Positions 32,688-41,800 of a DNA stretch of 64,000 nucleotides are shown here, in pieces. Positions within the stretch are counted from its first letter, which is position 1. Every line of letters starts with the position of its first letter. Origin of the DNA: UBA4660 sp034408895 (lineage in GTDB: Bacteria > Bacteroidota > Bacteroidia > Flavobacteriales_D > Sanyastnellaceae); NCBI GenBank assembly GCA_034408895.1, contig JAWXCI010000073.1, positions 1 to 64,000 of the forward strand. Direction: 5' to 3'. Position numbers and translations under genes: made by a program. The notes below the pieces were generated by a model. It saw only the letters and a list, made by a program, of their open reading frames with translations. It was not told the DNA's origin and searched no databases.

Positions 32688-34064
32688 TCAGGCAGTCGAA
32701 AGTTTTGAATAGAGTTGTGCGGTTGTTAGTGTTTCCTGTTCTCCACTCTTCATGTCTTTTAGGGTCACCGTTCCATCCTCCATTTCTTTCGAGCCAACTA
32801 ATGCAACGAACGGAATGCTCTTGTCATCCGCATATTTCATTTGCTTTTTCATCTTCGCTCCTTCGGGATATAGCTCTGCATTAATGCCTGCTCTCCGCAC
32901 TTCCTGCAACAGCTTCATGCAATGTTCCTCTTCTGAAGTGCCGAAATTCACAAACAACAATTGTGTGTTGCCCATGGTTGACTCACCAAAGAGGTTCAAC
33001 TCAGTCATCACATCATAAATACGGTCGGCACCGAAGGAAATGCCCACACCTGAAATTCCAGGAAGACCGAAAATTCCGGTGAGGTTATCGTAACGGCCAC
33101 CTCCACAGATGCTTCCCATCTGAACATTTTTTGCTTTCACTTCGAAGATGGCGCCTGTGTAATAATTCAATCCGCGGGCTAGGGTGATGTCGAATTCAAG
33201 TTCCGCAGTGCGCAGCCCAAGTTTAGAAACATAGTCGAAGATGAAACGCAATTCCTCAATTCCCTTTTTTCCTGTTTCGGAATTATCAAGAAGTGTTTGC
33301 ATGTAAGAAAGTTTTTCAGCATTGCTTCCTTTCAATACAAAGAGTGCCGAAATTTTCTCGATCGCTTCATCATTAAAATTTCTTTCGCGGAGTTCTTTCA
33401 CCACACCTTCTTCTCCCACCTTTTCGAGTTTGTCTATTGAGATGGTCATCTCCATCATGCGATCGCTAAGGCCTGCAACCTCGGCAATACCTGCCAGGAG
33501 TTTTCGGTTGTTGAGTTGGATAACCGCGGGGATTTCCAGTGCACTCAGCACCTCATCAAAAATCTGCACGAGTTCCACTTCGTTGAGCAGACTATCGCTG
33601 CCAATAACATCAGCATCACATTGATAAAATTCGCGGTAGCGTCCTTTTTGAGGTCGGTCCGCACGCCACACATTCTGGATTTGATAACGCTTGAACGGAA
33701 ATACAATCTCGTTTTTGTTCATCACCACAAAACGTGCGAAGGGAACAGTCAGATCGTAGCGCAACGCACGTTCTGTTAGCATCGGAGAGTTGGTGTTTTG
33801 CCTCAATGACTTTTCGTACTCATCCAGCAATTCCAGTTTGTTCTTAGCATCATATTGACGAGAGTTGAGAATCTTGAACAACAGTTGGTCGCCCTCATCA
33901 CCATACTTGCCTGTAAGCGTTTCTATGTTTTCCATAGCAGGAGTTTCCAGCGGCTGGTAACCGAAGCGCTCAAATGTTTTCCTAATCGTAGAGAAAATAA
34001 CATTGCGCTTCACCATTACTTGTGGTGGAAAGTCGCGTGTGCCTTTGGGGAGGGAGGGGGACAT
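32688..34064 (-). CDS. hisS: Histidyl-tRNA synthetase
   Basis: Class II aminoacyl-tRNA synthetase that charges tRNA-His. The 458-residue protein shows LPKGTRDFPP at the start, motif 2 as VWRADRPQKGRYREFYQCDADVIG, the histidine-specific LARGLNYYTGAIFEV segment, motif 3 GVGISFGADRIYDVM and the C-terminal anticodon-binding domain from about residue 365. The length is normal. The upstream region (34073-34200) is filled with short tandem repeats and a hairpin, so the promoter is unclear. Confidence 0.96.
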   Translation of the reverse strand: MSPSLPKGTRDFPPQVMVKRNVIFSTIRKTFERFGYQPLETPAMENIETLTGKYGDEGDQLLFKILNSRQYDAKNKLELLDEYEKSLRQNTNSPMLTERALRYDLTVPFARFVVMNKNEIVFPFKRYQIQNVWRADRPQKGRYREFYQCDADVIGSDSLLNEVELVQIFDEVLSALEIPAVIQLNNRKLLAGIAEVAGLSDRMMEMTISIDKLEKVGEEGVVKELRERNFNDEAIEKISALFVLKGSNAEKLSYMQTLLDNSETGKKGIEELRFIFDYVSKLGLRTAELEFDITLARGLNYYTGAIFEVKAKNVQMGSICGGGRYDNLTGIFGLPGISGVGISFGADRIYDVMTELNLFGESTMGNTQLLFVNFGTSEEEHCMKLLQEVRRAGINAELYPEGAKMKKQMKYADDKSIPFVALVGSKEMEDGTVTLKDMKSGEQETLTTAQLYSKLSTA

Positions 34065-34072
34065 AGGTTGAT

Positions 34073-34200
34073 GATGTGTTGATGTGTTGATGTGCTGATA
34101 TGACGATGTGTTGATGTGCTGATGTGCTTAGATGACGATTTGCAGATGGTCAGCGCGTGACTTGGCACATCGACATGCCAAGCATGGACATCGGCACATC
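34073..34200. repeat. GATGTGYT tandem tract plus hairpin upstream of hisS
   Basis: Nine 8-base units, mostly GATGTGTT or GATGTGCT, run from 34073 to 34144. A perfect 7-bp hairpin, CTTGGCA/TGCCAAG, follows at 34161-34182, then TGGACATCGGCACATC at 34185-34200. The last block recurs, reverse complemented, at 60946-60959 beside a similar tract. Confidence 0.65.
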
Positions 34201-34359
34201 ATCTTAGAAATTTTTCCTTTGCCTGCGCTGTTGAATGAATACAAGAACGAGCAATACAATGGCTATTATTATGAGTATTCTAGGCATGGCGAAATGTTTT
34301 GCGGTCAAAGATAGAAGGCAGCCCATCCAGCCCTGCCCAAATGGAAGGGTTGCGAAATC

Positions 34360-34367
34360 TACTTTTG
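34360..34367 (+). promoter_or_regulatory. Promoter -7 element for the WD40 gene
   Basis: TACTTTTG, a full match, 11 bases before the ATG at 34379. Confidence 0.55.
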
Positions 34368-34378
34368 GCTGCATTCAC

Positions 34379-35296
34379 ATGAACATCACAGCAAAAAAAA
34401 TATATGAATTCAATGCACATTCGGCTGCGGTGTACAGCGTGTGCAAGGGATGGAACGATGAAACTTTCTTCACCGCATCGGGCGACAGGTTTGTGGCTGC
34501 ATGGAACGTGAAGACGCTGCAACAGGAAAAATTTTCAGCAAGATTGGATGATGGATTGTTCAGCGTTCACTTCATCAAGGGGTTTGACACATTGCTTATC
34601 GGGACGGGTGGTGGCAACATTCACGTGATTGATTTCAAAACTAAAGAAGAGAGGGCCAACCTGAAAGTTCATCACAAAGGAGTTTTCGATTTTGCTTTTT
34701 CACCCAAGAAGAATTTCATTTTCGCAGCAGGTGGTGATGGAAGTGTTTCAGTTTGGGACATCACAACGCTAAACCTCATTATCCAGATTCCTGTTGCAGA
34801 GGAGAAGGTTCGCAGAGTGATTCTTGACAAAGAAGAAAAACATCTTGCTGTGGCGTGTGGTGATGGTGTGGTAAGAATGTTTGAAACAGAATTCTGGAAT
34901 GAAGTGGCATCATTCAATACAAAATCGGGTGGTGTTTCTGCACTTGCATTTCATCCCGTTAAACCAATAATCATAAGTGGCGACAAGAATGCACACCTGA
35001 AGTTTTTCAATATCACTGATGGCGATGAAGTGCTGGACATCGCTGCCCATAACTTCGGGATTTATGATGTTGTGTTTAATTCCTCAGCAAAACTTTGTGC
35101 AACGTGCAGCCGCGACAAGACCATAAAAATTTGGGACGGAAAATCAATGATCGTGCTTGCGCGACTGGATGCAAAAGCAGGAGGTCACACCCATTCTGTC
35201 AATCGCCTGTTGTGGATGGATGAAGAAACGCTGGTTTCCGTTGGAGATGACCGGAAGATTGTTGTTTGGTCAGTATGTGAAGACCAACAAAATTAA
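34379..35296 (+). CDS. WD40 repeat protein
   Basis: A 305-residue cytosolic protein made entirely of WD40 blades, about seven, forming one propeller. Repeats include AVYSVCKGWNDETFFTASGDRFVAAWNVKT, GVFDFAFSPKKNFIFAAGGDGSVSVWDITT, GVSALAFHPVKPIIISGDKNAHLKFFNIT, GIYDVVFNSSAKLCATCSRDKTIKIWDGK and the last blade ending SVGDDRKIVVWSV. Such proteins scaffold partner binding; no enzyme domain is present. The ATG at 34379 removes an unrelated upstream extension and follows the promoter. Confidence 0.87.
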   Translation: MNITAKKIYEFNAHSAAVYSVCKGWNDETFFTASGDRFVAAWNVKTLQQEKFSARLDDGLFSVHFIKGFDTLLIGTGGGNIHVIDFKTKEERANLKVHHKGVFDFAFSPKKNFIFAAGGDGSVSVWDITTLNLIIQIPVAEEKVRRVILDKEEKHLAVACGDGVVRMFETEFWNEVASFNTKSGGVSALAFHPVKPIIISGDKNAHLKFFNITDGDEVLDIAAHNFGIYDVVFNSSAKLCATCSRDKTIKIWDGKSMIVLARLDAKAGGHTHSVNRLLWMDEETLVSVGDDRKIVVWSVCEDQQN

Positions 35297-35301
35297 AAAC
35301 C

Positions 35302-35389
35302 CTCACGCGCTGTCGCGGAGTCGCGGATAAAAGGAATACTATTTTTATTACAACCAATTATTCTTTGCGCCTCTGCGTCTGCGCGTGAG
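35302..35389. repeat. Intergenic repeat remnant with 9-bp inverted ends
   Basis: CTCACGCGC at 35302-35310 and GCGCGTGAG at 35381-35389 are perfect inverted copies about 70 bases apart. Between them are GTCGCGGAGTCGCGG and a TTTGCGCCTCTGCGTCTGCG tract of the kind dispersed in many bacterial intergenic spaces. Compare 8273-8398. Confidence 0.5.
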
Positions 35390-35408
35390 ATATTTCAGCG
35401 TGTCACCC

Positions 35409-35416
35409 TACTTTTA
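35409..35416 (+). promoter_or_regulatory. Probable -7 element for the DUF5723 gene
   Basis: TACTTTTA, one mismatch from consensus at the last base, 21 bases before the ATG at 35438. Confidence 0.4.
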
Positions 35417-35437
35417 CCATCACCAAAAAACCAACAC

Positions 35438-36904
35438 ATGAAAACCAAACTTATCCTTACCACATTCATCATCTCACACAGCATTTTTTCCATTGCGCAA
35501 ACCGAGAGCAGCGCATTCACTTTAACAGGCAAAGGCGTGGCTACACCTTTTGCTACGGACTATCACTCGCTGGGCATCAACCCGGCTAATCTGGATTTGC
35601 CATCGCTCTACGAAGGCAAAAAAGTGACCATCGGTTTTGCAGAGATTGCTGTTTCGCTTTACTCGGAAGCATTAACTAAAGAGGAAGTCCGTCAAAATCT
35701 ATTCAATGAAGAAGTGGAAGAACTTTCGTACCAGGAGCAAATTGCATTTGCCCAGGAATTTGCAAGCACCGCCACCGCAATTGATGCTGATGTTATGGCT
35801 TTCGGGTTTGCACTAAAGACCGACAGCATAGGCGGATTTGGTTTCAGTATCCGCGACCGCGCACATTATTATTCTGAACTGGGTCCAAAGGTTAGTGAGA
35901 TCGGAATACTCGGATACACCGCGGATTATTTCGATTTCCTGGTGCTGATGAGTGGTGACACCATTGCCAACGATGGCTCTTTCAACCCTGATACAATGGA
36001 CATAAAACTAGGTTATACTGAACTGGCCAATGCGCTCAACATTCGCGAATTGATTGAAGGCACTCATGTAAAGATGAGTTGGACCAGGGAGTTCAATTTC
36101 GGCTACGGCAAATTGTTGCTCAGTGGTGATGACTGGGGCATTTATGCCGGTGTCGGCTTGAAATACCTGCTGGGTTATGGGATGATAAAAGTGGATGCCG
36201 AAGGTGGTGAAGTGGTGGCTTTCACTGCTACCTCTCCCATTTTTGATATTGATTACAGTGACGAAGCCACCGCATCAAATCCCTCCTCGTTGCCTGAAGG
36301 TTCCGGCAATTTTACCCCAGTAGGAAAGGGGCTTGGTTTTGATTTGGGACTTACTTATTTGTTCGACACCAAATACAGGTTGAGTGCCGCTATTACAGAT
36401 ATTGGAGGCATGACCTGGGACGGAAACCTCTACACCGCCAGCGAACTTCCACTGCTTGAATACGAAAACGGGGGCATAGAAAGTATTGACTTTGTAGACC
36501 AGCTTACACAACTGAACGGCAGCGATGGCATTCTGCAATGGGAAGGTGCATCGGAATACAAAACCAAATTGCCCACTGCCGGCCGCATCGGTTTTGGCTA
36601 CCAGCACGGTGAATTGATAAGTGTAGGTGTTGATCTTGTAGTGCCGCTAAACGATGATGTGGGCAGCCTGAAAAGAATGAGCCTTGCCATTGGTGGCGAC
36701 ATTGCCCCGGTGAAATGGCTGCGCCTTTCGCTGGGTGTGTTGCAGGGCGGAAATTATGATTTCAAGATTCCCGCAGGAGTAACTTTAGTTGTCGGCAACG
36801 GCACATGGGAGGGCGGTGTGGCCTCGCGCGACATGGTGACTTTCTTCACCGAAAATCAACCGACACTTTCATTGAGCACAGGGTTCTTGAGATTTAGGTT
36901 TTGA
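35438..36904 (+). CDS. DUF5723 outer-membrane beta-barrel protein
   Basis: A 488-residue protein with a signal peptide ending SIFSIAQ, then a beta-strand-rich sequence with alternating aromatic and glycine residues. Its opening, ATPFATDYHSLGINPANLD, is the N-terminal signature of the DUF5723 family, whose members resemble FadL/OmpP1-type barrels. The last residues, LSLSTGFLRFRF, end in phenylalanine as outer-membrane barrels usually do. No substrate is predictable. A good intrinsic terminator follows 26 bases after the stop, so the gene is monocistronic. Confidence 0.78.
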   Translation: MKTKLILTTFIISHSIFSIAQTESSAFTLTGKGVATPFATDYHSLGINPANLDLPSLYEGKKVTIGFAEIAVSLYSEALTKEEVRQNLFNEEVEELSYQEQIAFAQEFASTATAIDADVMAFGFALKTDSIGGFGFSIRDRAHYYSELGPKVSEIGILGYTADYFDFLVLMSGDTIANDGSFNPDTMDIKLGYTELANALNIRELIEGTHVKMSWTREFNFGYGKLLLSGDDWGIYAGVGLKYLLGYGMIKVDAEGGEVVAFTATSPIFDIDYSDEATASNPSSLPEGSGNFTPVGKGLGFDLGLTYLFDTKYRLSAAITDIGGMTWDGNLYTASELPLLEYENGGIESIDFVDQLTQLNGSDGILQWEGASEYKTKLPTAGRIGFGYQHGELISVGVDLVVPLNDDVGSLKRMSLAIGGDIAPVKWLRLSLGVLQGGNYDFKIPAGVTLVVGNGTWEGGVASRDMVTFFTENQPTLSLSTGFLRFRF

Positions 36905-36930
36905 AGATCGAAAGAATAGATGAAATAAAA

Positions 36931-36963
36931 AACCGCCCTGTTGAAATAGCAGGGCGGTTTTTT
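36931..36963 (+). terminator. Intrinsic terminator of the DUF5723 gene
   Basis: Perfect 10-bp stem AACCGCCCTG/CAGGGCGGTT (36931-36940 and 36950-36959) with a nine-base loop, followed by a T-run. Confidence 0.85.
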
Positions 36964-37038
36964 CTTTATGGATTTTAATTTCTCACCACCTCCAATCAAA
37001 ACTCCATGCACTATGGACTCTCTTATATGAGTTGAGCG

Positions 37039-37749
37039 CTAGAAATTCGGTTTCAGCAAATACTGCGAGTAGAAGCGGTCAATTTCATCCACGGCTTCAT
37101 CGGCAGTATCCACCACAAGAAAAAGGTCGAGGTCTTCCACGTTGATGTTATTTTCCTGTTCCAGCAATGTGGCTTTTATCCATTCCACCAGGCCGCTCCA
37201 AAATGAACGACCAACCAGTATGATGGGGAATCGCCCTATTTTATCTGTCTGGATAAGGGTGAGCGCTTCGAAGAATTCATCCAGCGTTCCAAAGCCTCCG
37301 GGCATCACAATAAAACCCTGGCTGTATTTCACAAACATCACTTTGCGCACGAAGAAATAATCGAAGTTTATGTTTTTGTCGTGATCAATAAAATGATTCG
37401 ATGACTGTTCGAACGGCAGCCTGATGTTTAGACCCACGGAATTTCCCCCACCTTCTTTAGCGCCCTTATTGCCCGCTTCCATTATGCCGGGTCCTCCTCC
37501 TGTCACCACACCGTAACCCTTAGTCACCAATTTATGGGCAATGTCCCTCGCCATTTCGTAGTATGGATTTTCCGGCAAGGTGCGCGCACTTCCGAAAATG
37601 GTAACGCAGGGGCCAATCTGCCCCAGCCTTTCGTAACCTTCCACAAACTCGCCCATGATTTTAAAAATGCTCCACGAATCGTTGCTCTTGGTTTCATTCC
37701 ATGATAGCTGCGTGAATTTTCTGGATACGCGTGGGTTTTTTTCTGGCAT
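37039..37749 (-). CDS. LOG family (TIGR00730) nucleotide phosphoribohydrolase-like protein
   Basis: A 236-residue Rossmann-fold protein. The LOG signatures are GYGVVTGGGPGIMEAGNKGAKEGGG and MPGGFGTLDEFFEALTLIQTDKIGRFPIILVG, which include the PGGxGTxxE active-site motif. Relatives release free base from cytokinin-type nucleotides or hydrolyse AMP and other purine nucleotides (PpnN-like). The N-terminal SWNETKSNDSWSIFKIMGEFVEGYERL helix is common to bacterial members. It converges on the DUF5723 gene, whose terminator lies between them. Confidence 0.88.
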   Translation of the reverse strand: MPEKNPRVSRKFTQLSWNETKSNDSWSIFKIMGEFVEGYERLGQIGPCVTIFGSARTLPENPYYEMARDIAHKLVTKGYGVVTGGGPGIMEAGNKGAKEGGGNSVGLNIRLPFEQSSNHFIDHDKNINFDYFFVRKVMFVKYSQGFIVMPGGFGTLDEFFEALTLIQTDKIGRFPIILVGRSFWSGLVEWIKATLLEQENNINVEDLDLFLVVDTADEAVDEIDRFYSQYLLKPNF

Positions 37750-37802
37750 GATGTCAAAATAATTTGAAGGGGCGAAATAACGAAGTCTTGCAGTGAAGAG
37801 GT

Positions 37803-37905
37803 TTAAAAGTGGATAGCCAATCCTTCCATTCTTGAATCGAAGATGTGATTGACGATAATTCTGTCTTCAATAATTCTGTAAATGATTTTGTAGTTACCTG
37901 GTCAA
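37803..37905 (-). pseudogene. Remnant of a RelE/ParE-type toxin gene
   Basis: On the minus strand the bases read PGNYKIIYRIIEDRIIVNHIFDSRMEGLAIHF and a stop. This is the C-terminal strand region of RelE/ParE toxins (usual pattern GNYRIIYRI plus alternating hydrophobics). A TGA stands directly before the proline in the same frame, and no upstream frame restores a complete toxin. An A7 run just upstream could mark the frameshift. No antitoxin gene is visible next to it. Confidence 0.5.
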
Positions 37906-38065
37906 AATTTTTTTAGTATGGTCGGGGTGGTATTAAGAGTCCGACAACTGATGTATTCGCTGGTTGCCAAACTCAAGTCCATGTCCTTGCTTTTGCACAA
38001 ATCTAGTGGGGATCAAAATCGCGAACGGAAGCAGAAGTTGCGTAAGTGTCCATCGTACACTTTCC

Positions 38066-38073
38066 TATTTTTG
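38066..38073 (+). promoter_or_regulatory. Promoter -7 element for the GH13 gene
   Basis: TATTTTTG, a full TAnnTTTG match. It lies six bases before ATG 38080 and 36 bases before ATG 38110, and it rules out the longer in-frame extension beginning at 37918. Confidence 0.5.
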
Positions 38074-38109
38074 GCCAACATGATTCATTTCAAAAAACAT
38101 CAACCCACC

Positions 38110-40929
38110 ATGCGAACAAATAGAATTGGACTATTGATTTCCATCCAGCTTCTCACTGCCGTCATCGGTCATCGGTCTTTTGCTCAAATCCTCACCAGCG
38201 ATCCACCATTTCCTACGCAGGACGATGTGATAACAGTGTACTACAACACCACCACCGGCAATGGAGATTTGCAGGGAGTATTTCCTGTCTATGCCCACAC
38301 AGGTGTTATATCAAATTATTCGGCCAACGAAACCGACTGGCAACATGTTCAAGGCAATTGGGCAACAGCCGACCCGGAAGTACTTATGACTTCTACCGGA
38401 GAAAGCAATGAGTTTTCAATAGAAATTAATCCCCAAACTTTTTACGAATTGAATGGTGATGAAGTAGTGACCCGACTCATGTTTGTGTTCCGAAACCAAA
38501 GCGGTTCAGTGGTAGGAAGAAATGAAGATGGCTCCGATATTTATCTCGACCTCTACCAGCCCGGCTTCAATGCCGGCATCCAGTCTCCCGCACTCGCCAG
38601 CCACATTGTGGATGCAGGAGAAGAAGTAGAAATCCATGCCGTAGCCAGTGCAACTGCCGAATTATTATTGACCGTGAATGGCACTGAAGTAGAAAATCTT
38701 TTGGACGCCACCGAACTTGATTACACATTTTCAGAAACCACATCGGGCGAATACATTATTGAATTCACCGCATTCGATGGTATCGAAACCGTTACCGAAA
38801 GCATCACCATAATTGTGCTCCCTGCTGTGAATATCGAAAGCGCCCCTGCGGGAACTGTGGATGGAATCAACTACATCAGCGGAAGTACCGTTCGCCTTCA
38901 ACTCTATGCGCCCAACAAGGATTATGTTTTTGTATTGGGAGATATGAACGACTGGCAATTCGATCTTGACTACATGATGAACCGCACTCCCGATGGCCTT
39001 ACGTATTGGATTGAACTCAACGGAATAAGTCCAGGGCAGGAGTATCGGTTCCAATATCATGTAGGTGACGAAGCAATTCGAGTTGCCGATATTTATTCGG
39101 AAAAGATTCTTGACTTCTGGAACGACCCCTGGATTCCGGACGAAACTTATCCTGCCCTGACAGACTATCCCGCAGGCCTCACCAGCGAACCTGTTTCTGT
39201 TTTTCAAACCAACCAAACAGCATTCGACTGGACCGATGAAAGCTACCAGCGTCCACCCAAAGAGCGACTGGTGATTTACGAATTGCTGGTGCGCGATTTT
39301 ACCGAAGCACGCAACTATCAAACAATGCTCGACACACTTGACTACCTCGATAGCCTCAACATCACGGCCATCGAGTTGATGCCAATAAATGAATTCGAAG
39401 GAAATGATTCGTGGGGATATAATCCTTCGTTCTACTTCGCTCCCGACAAGGCGTATGGAACCGAAGAAGCATTCAAGGCATTCATCAACGAATGTCATGA
39501 GCGCGGCATTGCTGTCATCATGGACATTGCCCTCAATCATTCTTTCGGGCAGAACCCTATGGTGCGCATGTACTTCGATGCAAGTGACGGCCAGTACGGA
39601 TCGCCCACCGCAGAGAATCCGTGGTTCAACACCGATGCTACCCATGATTTTTCGGTGGGTTATGATTTCAATCACGAAAACTCTCGAACCCGCGATTTCT
39701 GCAAACGCGCGTTTGGATACTGGATGGAAGAATATCACATTGATGGTTACCGTCTCGATTTATCAAAAGGCTACACCCAGAATTACACGGTCGGAAATCT
39801 TGGAGCGTGGGCTGACTATGATCAAAGCCGCATTAACATCCTCACCGATTATTACAACCACATGCAAAGTGTGGAACCAGGATGCTACGTAATACTCGAA
39901 CACTTTGCCGACAATGATGAAGAATTAGTACTGTCGAATACCGGAATGCTGGTGTGGGGAAATCTGAACCACGAATACACGGAAGCATCCATGGGTTATG
40001 CTTCAAACCTCTCTTGGGGAAGTTATCAGTCGAGAGGTTGGGGCGAACCACATCTTGTCACTTACGCTGAAAGTCATGATGAAGAACGAATTAATTACAA
40101 AAACCAGGAATTTGGAAACTTAAACGGCACTTACAATATTCAAAACCTTGCAACCGCCTGTGCAAGACAGGAACTTGTTCACGCACTATTGATTCCACTT
40201 CCCGGCCCAAAAATGATTTACCAGTTTGGCGAATTGGGATATGACTTCAGCATCAACTATTGCATGGAGACGGGCACCATTAGTAACGAGTGTCGCACGT
40301 ATGCGAAACCTGTACGTTGGGATTATTATGATGTGGAGGCAAGACTTCATCTTTACAAAGTGGTCTCAGCCATCAATCATCTCAAGCAAACCTATTCCAC
40401 TTTTTCCACCGATAGTTACACATTTGATGTGGGTGGAACAGGAAAGCGTTTGATATTGAATGATGCTTCAATGGATGCGGTAGTATCCGGAAATTTCAAC
40501 GTCATTGGCATCAATATGATTCCCGGTTTCCAGCACACCGGAACTTGGTACGACTACATAACAGGCGATGCATTCGAGGTGAACGATCTTAGCGCGTCAT
40601 TTTTTTTCAACCCCGGTGAGTACCATATTTACACTGATGTGCCGCTGCCGGTTCCCAATGTGAATGTGGGGGTAAATGAAATTCTTGCTGCCATGCAATC
40701 TGAAATCGCTGTGTTCCCAAATCCTGCCAGCGAGCAGTTCACGGTAGCATCCTCATCAGCCATCTATTCCATTTGTGTTTATGATTTTTCAGGAAGAAAA
40801 ATTATTGAACAACGATCACTCAACTCACAAAAAATTTCTTTTGATTGTGATGCTTTGATCCCTGGTATCTATTCCATCACAGTGAATGCAGGACAACAAC
40901 TTTTCACCCAACAACTCATTATCGAATAA
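38110..40929 (+). CDS. Secreted alpha-amylase family (GH13) enzyme with T9SS sorting domain
   Basis: A 939-residue exported glycoside hydrolase, probably cleaving or rearranging alpha-glucans. After the signal peptide (ending RSFAQ) come N-terminal beta domains and a CBM48/E-set-like module (VRLQLYAPNKDYVFVLGDMNDWQFD...). The GH13 barrel follows, with DIALNH (region I), GYRLDLSKG (nucleophile Asp codon at 39757), ILEHFA (acid/base Glu codon at 39898) and YAESHDEER (Asp codon at 40078). It ends with a type A sorting domain (IAVFPNPASEQFTV...GIYSITV). The start MRTNRIGLL is set by the signal peptide; ATG 38080 is possible. Confidence 0.9.
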   Translation: MRTNRIGLLISIQLLTAVIGHRSFAQILTSDPPFPTQDDVITVYYNTTTGNGDLQGVFPVYAHTGVISNYSANETDWQHVQGNWATADPEVLMTSTGESNEFSIEINPQTFYELNGDEVVTRLMFVFRNQSGSVVGRNEDGSDIYLDLYQPGFNAGIQSPALASHIVDAGEEVEIHAVASATAELLLTVNGTEVENLLDATELDYTFSETTSGEYIIEFTAFDGIETVTESITIIVLPAVNIESAPAGTVDGINYISGSTVRLQLYAPNKDYVFVLGDMNDWQFDLDYMMNRTPDGLTYWIELNGISPGQEYRFQYHVGDEAIRVADIYSEKILDFWNDPWIPDETYPALTDYPAGLTSEPVSVFQTNQTAFDWTDESYQRPPKERLVIYELLVRDFTEARNYQTMLDTLDYLDSLNITAIELMPINEFEGNDSWGYNPSFYFAPDKAYGTEEAFKAFINECHERGIAVIMDIALNHSFGQNPMVRMYFDASDGQYGSPTAENPWFNTDATHDFSVGYDFNHENSRTRDFCKRAFGYWMEEYHIDGYRLDLSKGYTQNYTVGNLGAWADYDQSRINILTDYYNHMQSVEPGCYVILEHFADNDEELVLSNTGMLVWGNLNHEYTEASMGYASNLSWGSYQSRGWGEPHLVTYAESHDEERINYKNQEFGNLNGTYNIQNLATACARQELVHALLIPLPGPKMIYQFGELGYDFSINYCMETGTISNECRTYAKPVRWDYYDVEARLHLYKVVSAINHLKQTYSTFSTDSYTFDVGGTGKRLILNDASMDAVVSGNFNVIGINMIPGFQHTGTWYDYITGDAFEVNDLSASFFFNPGEYHIYTDVPLPVPNVNVGVNEILAAMQSEIAVFPNPASEQFTVASSSAIYSICVYDFSGRKIIEQRSLNSQKISFDCDALIPGIYSITVNAGQQLFTQQLIIE

Positions 40930-40933
40930 ACTT

Positions 40934-41149
40934 ATGCTTGTCACCATTGCCCGCTATAACTACGCTCACGAGGTAGCAGTTCTTGAAGCAGAATTTATCG
41001 CTGCCGAAATTCCTTACTACCTCAAGAACCTGAACACCGCTCTTGCGCAGCCCTTTTATTCGTTTGCAATGGGTGGCATAGAGTTGCAGGTGAATGAAAG
41101 CGATGTGGAAATTTCAATGGAGATTGTGAAGAGGTACCCTCCGAAGTAG
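40934..41149 (+). CDS. DUF2007 domain protein
   Basis: A 71-residue protein matching the DUF2007 pattern: MLVTIARYNYAHEVAVLEAEFIAAEIPYYLKN, then a central NTALAQPFYSFAMGGIELQVNESDVE. The family has a ferredoxin-like fold and no established function. It starts four bases after the GH13 stop and is very probably cotranscribed with it. An in-frame upstream Met lies within the GH13 gene and is rejected. Confidence 0.78.
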   Translation: MLVTIARYNYAHEVAVLEAEFIAAEIPYYLKNLNTALAQPFYSFAMGGIELQVNESDVEISMEIVKRYPPK

Positions 41150-41277
41150 CCCGGCATTAGTTCAATTTTTTTCTAACATCCAGCCCTTCAATTGGACATT
41201 CAATTGTCCCTTTTCTTTTTGTTCATTTCATTTTGACGGGCTGCAAACATTTAATTATTCGGGTATTGCGTTTCGTG

Positions 41278-41285
41278 TAACTTTG
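41278..41285 (+). promoter_or_regulatory. Promoter -7 element for the 41309 operon
   Basis: TAACTTTG, a full match, 23 bases before the ATG at 41309. Confidence 0.5.
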
Positions 41286-41308
41286 GTACTGTCTTTATCG
41301 GAGCACCC

Positions 41309-41800
41309 ATGTCTACAATCTTACGCTACACCCTGTCAGTATTATCCGTATTCCTTTTTTTCCAGGGAGCGCACTCTCAAAATACTTACACTCATTGGTA
41401 TCAGTTTATCAGTGTGGTGCCGGTAACTCCGCAAGAATCTAAACCGATACTGGAACTTCTCCGCATCCACCTGCCGCAAGCACGAATAATTTTTTCGGAC
41501 AAGAACGATTCATTTTCCCTCGCACAAAACACCATGCTTGATGTGCCGGGATTGATAGATCATGCCAATGACTTTGGGTTTTATATCGCTGACATTACTA
41601 ACGGTGAAATAGTTAGCGAGCCTGTTCCCGAGCGGTGCTCTGTCAACTATCAAAAAGAACTTTGGAAAACACAACAGCCCGAACAGTATGCTTCGAAAAT
41701 GCTGGGAACTATTTTCATAACGCAACTTGAATTTGATTCTTTGCCGGCAAACAAAAAACAATCACTCATTGATCAGGGCAACTATGTAATCGCGGATTGA
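41309..41800 (+). CDS. Exported protein of unknown function
   Basis: A 163-residue protein with a signal peptide ending FQGAHSQ. The mature part contains YQFISVVPVTPQESKPILELLRIHLPQARIIFSDKNDSF, suggesting an alpha/beta fold, and no cysteine-rich or sorting domain. I do not recognise a family. Its stop codon overlaps the TTG start of the next gene (TTGA), so it is coupled to a T9SS cargo protein and may assist or accompany it. Confidence 0.7.
   Translation: MSTILRYTLSVLSVFLFFQGAHSQNTYTHWYQFISVVPVTPQESKPILELLRIHLPQARIIFSDKNDSFSLAQNTMLDVPGLIDHANDFGFYIADITNGEIVSEPVPERCSVNYQKELWKTQQPEQYASKMLGTIFITQLEFDSLPANKKQSLIDQGNYVIAD

Noticed and set aside
37918..38109. N-terminal extension of the GH13 protein
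   Set aside because: The extension lies before the signal peptide and upstream of a good -7 element, and overlaps the RelE/ParE relic area.
38731..39738. 335-codon minus-strand frame opposite the GH13 gene
   Set aside because: The plus-strand frame has all GH13 catalytic motifs; the opposite frame has no recognisable domain.
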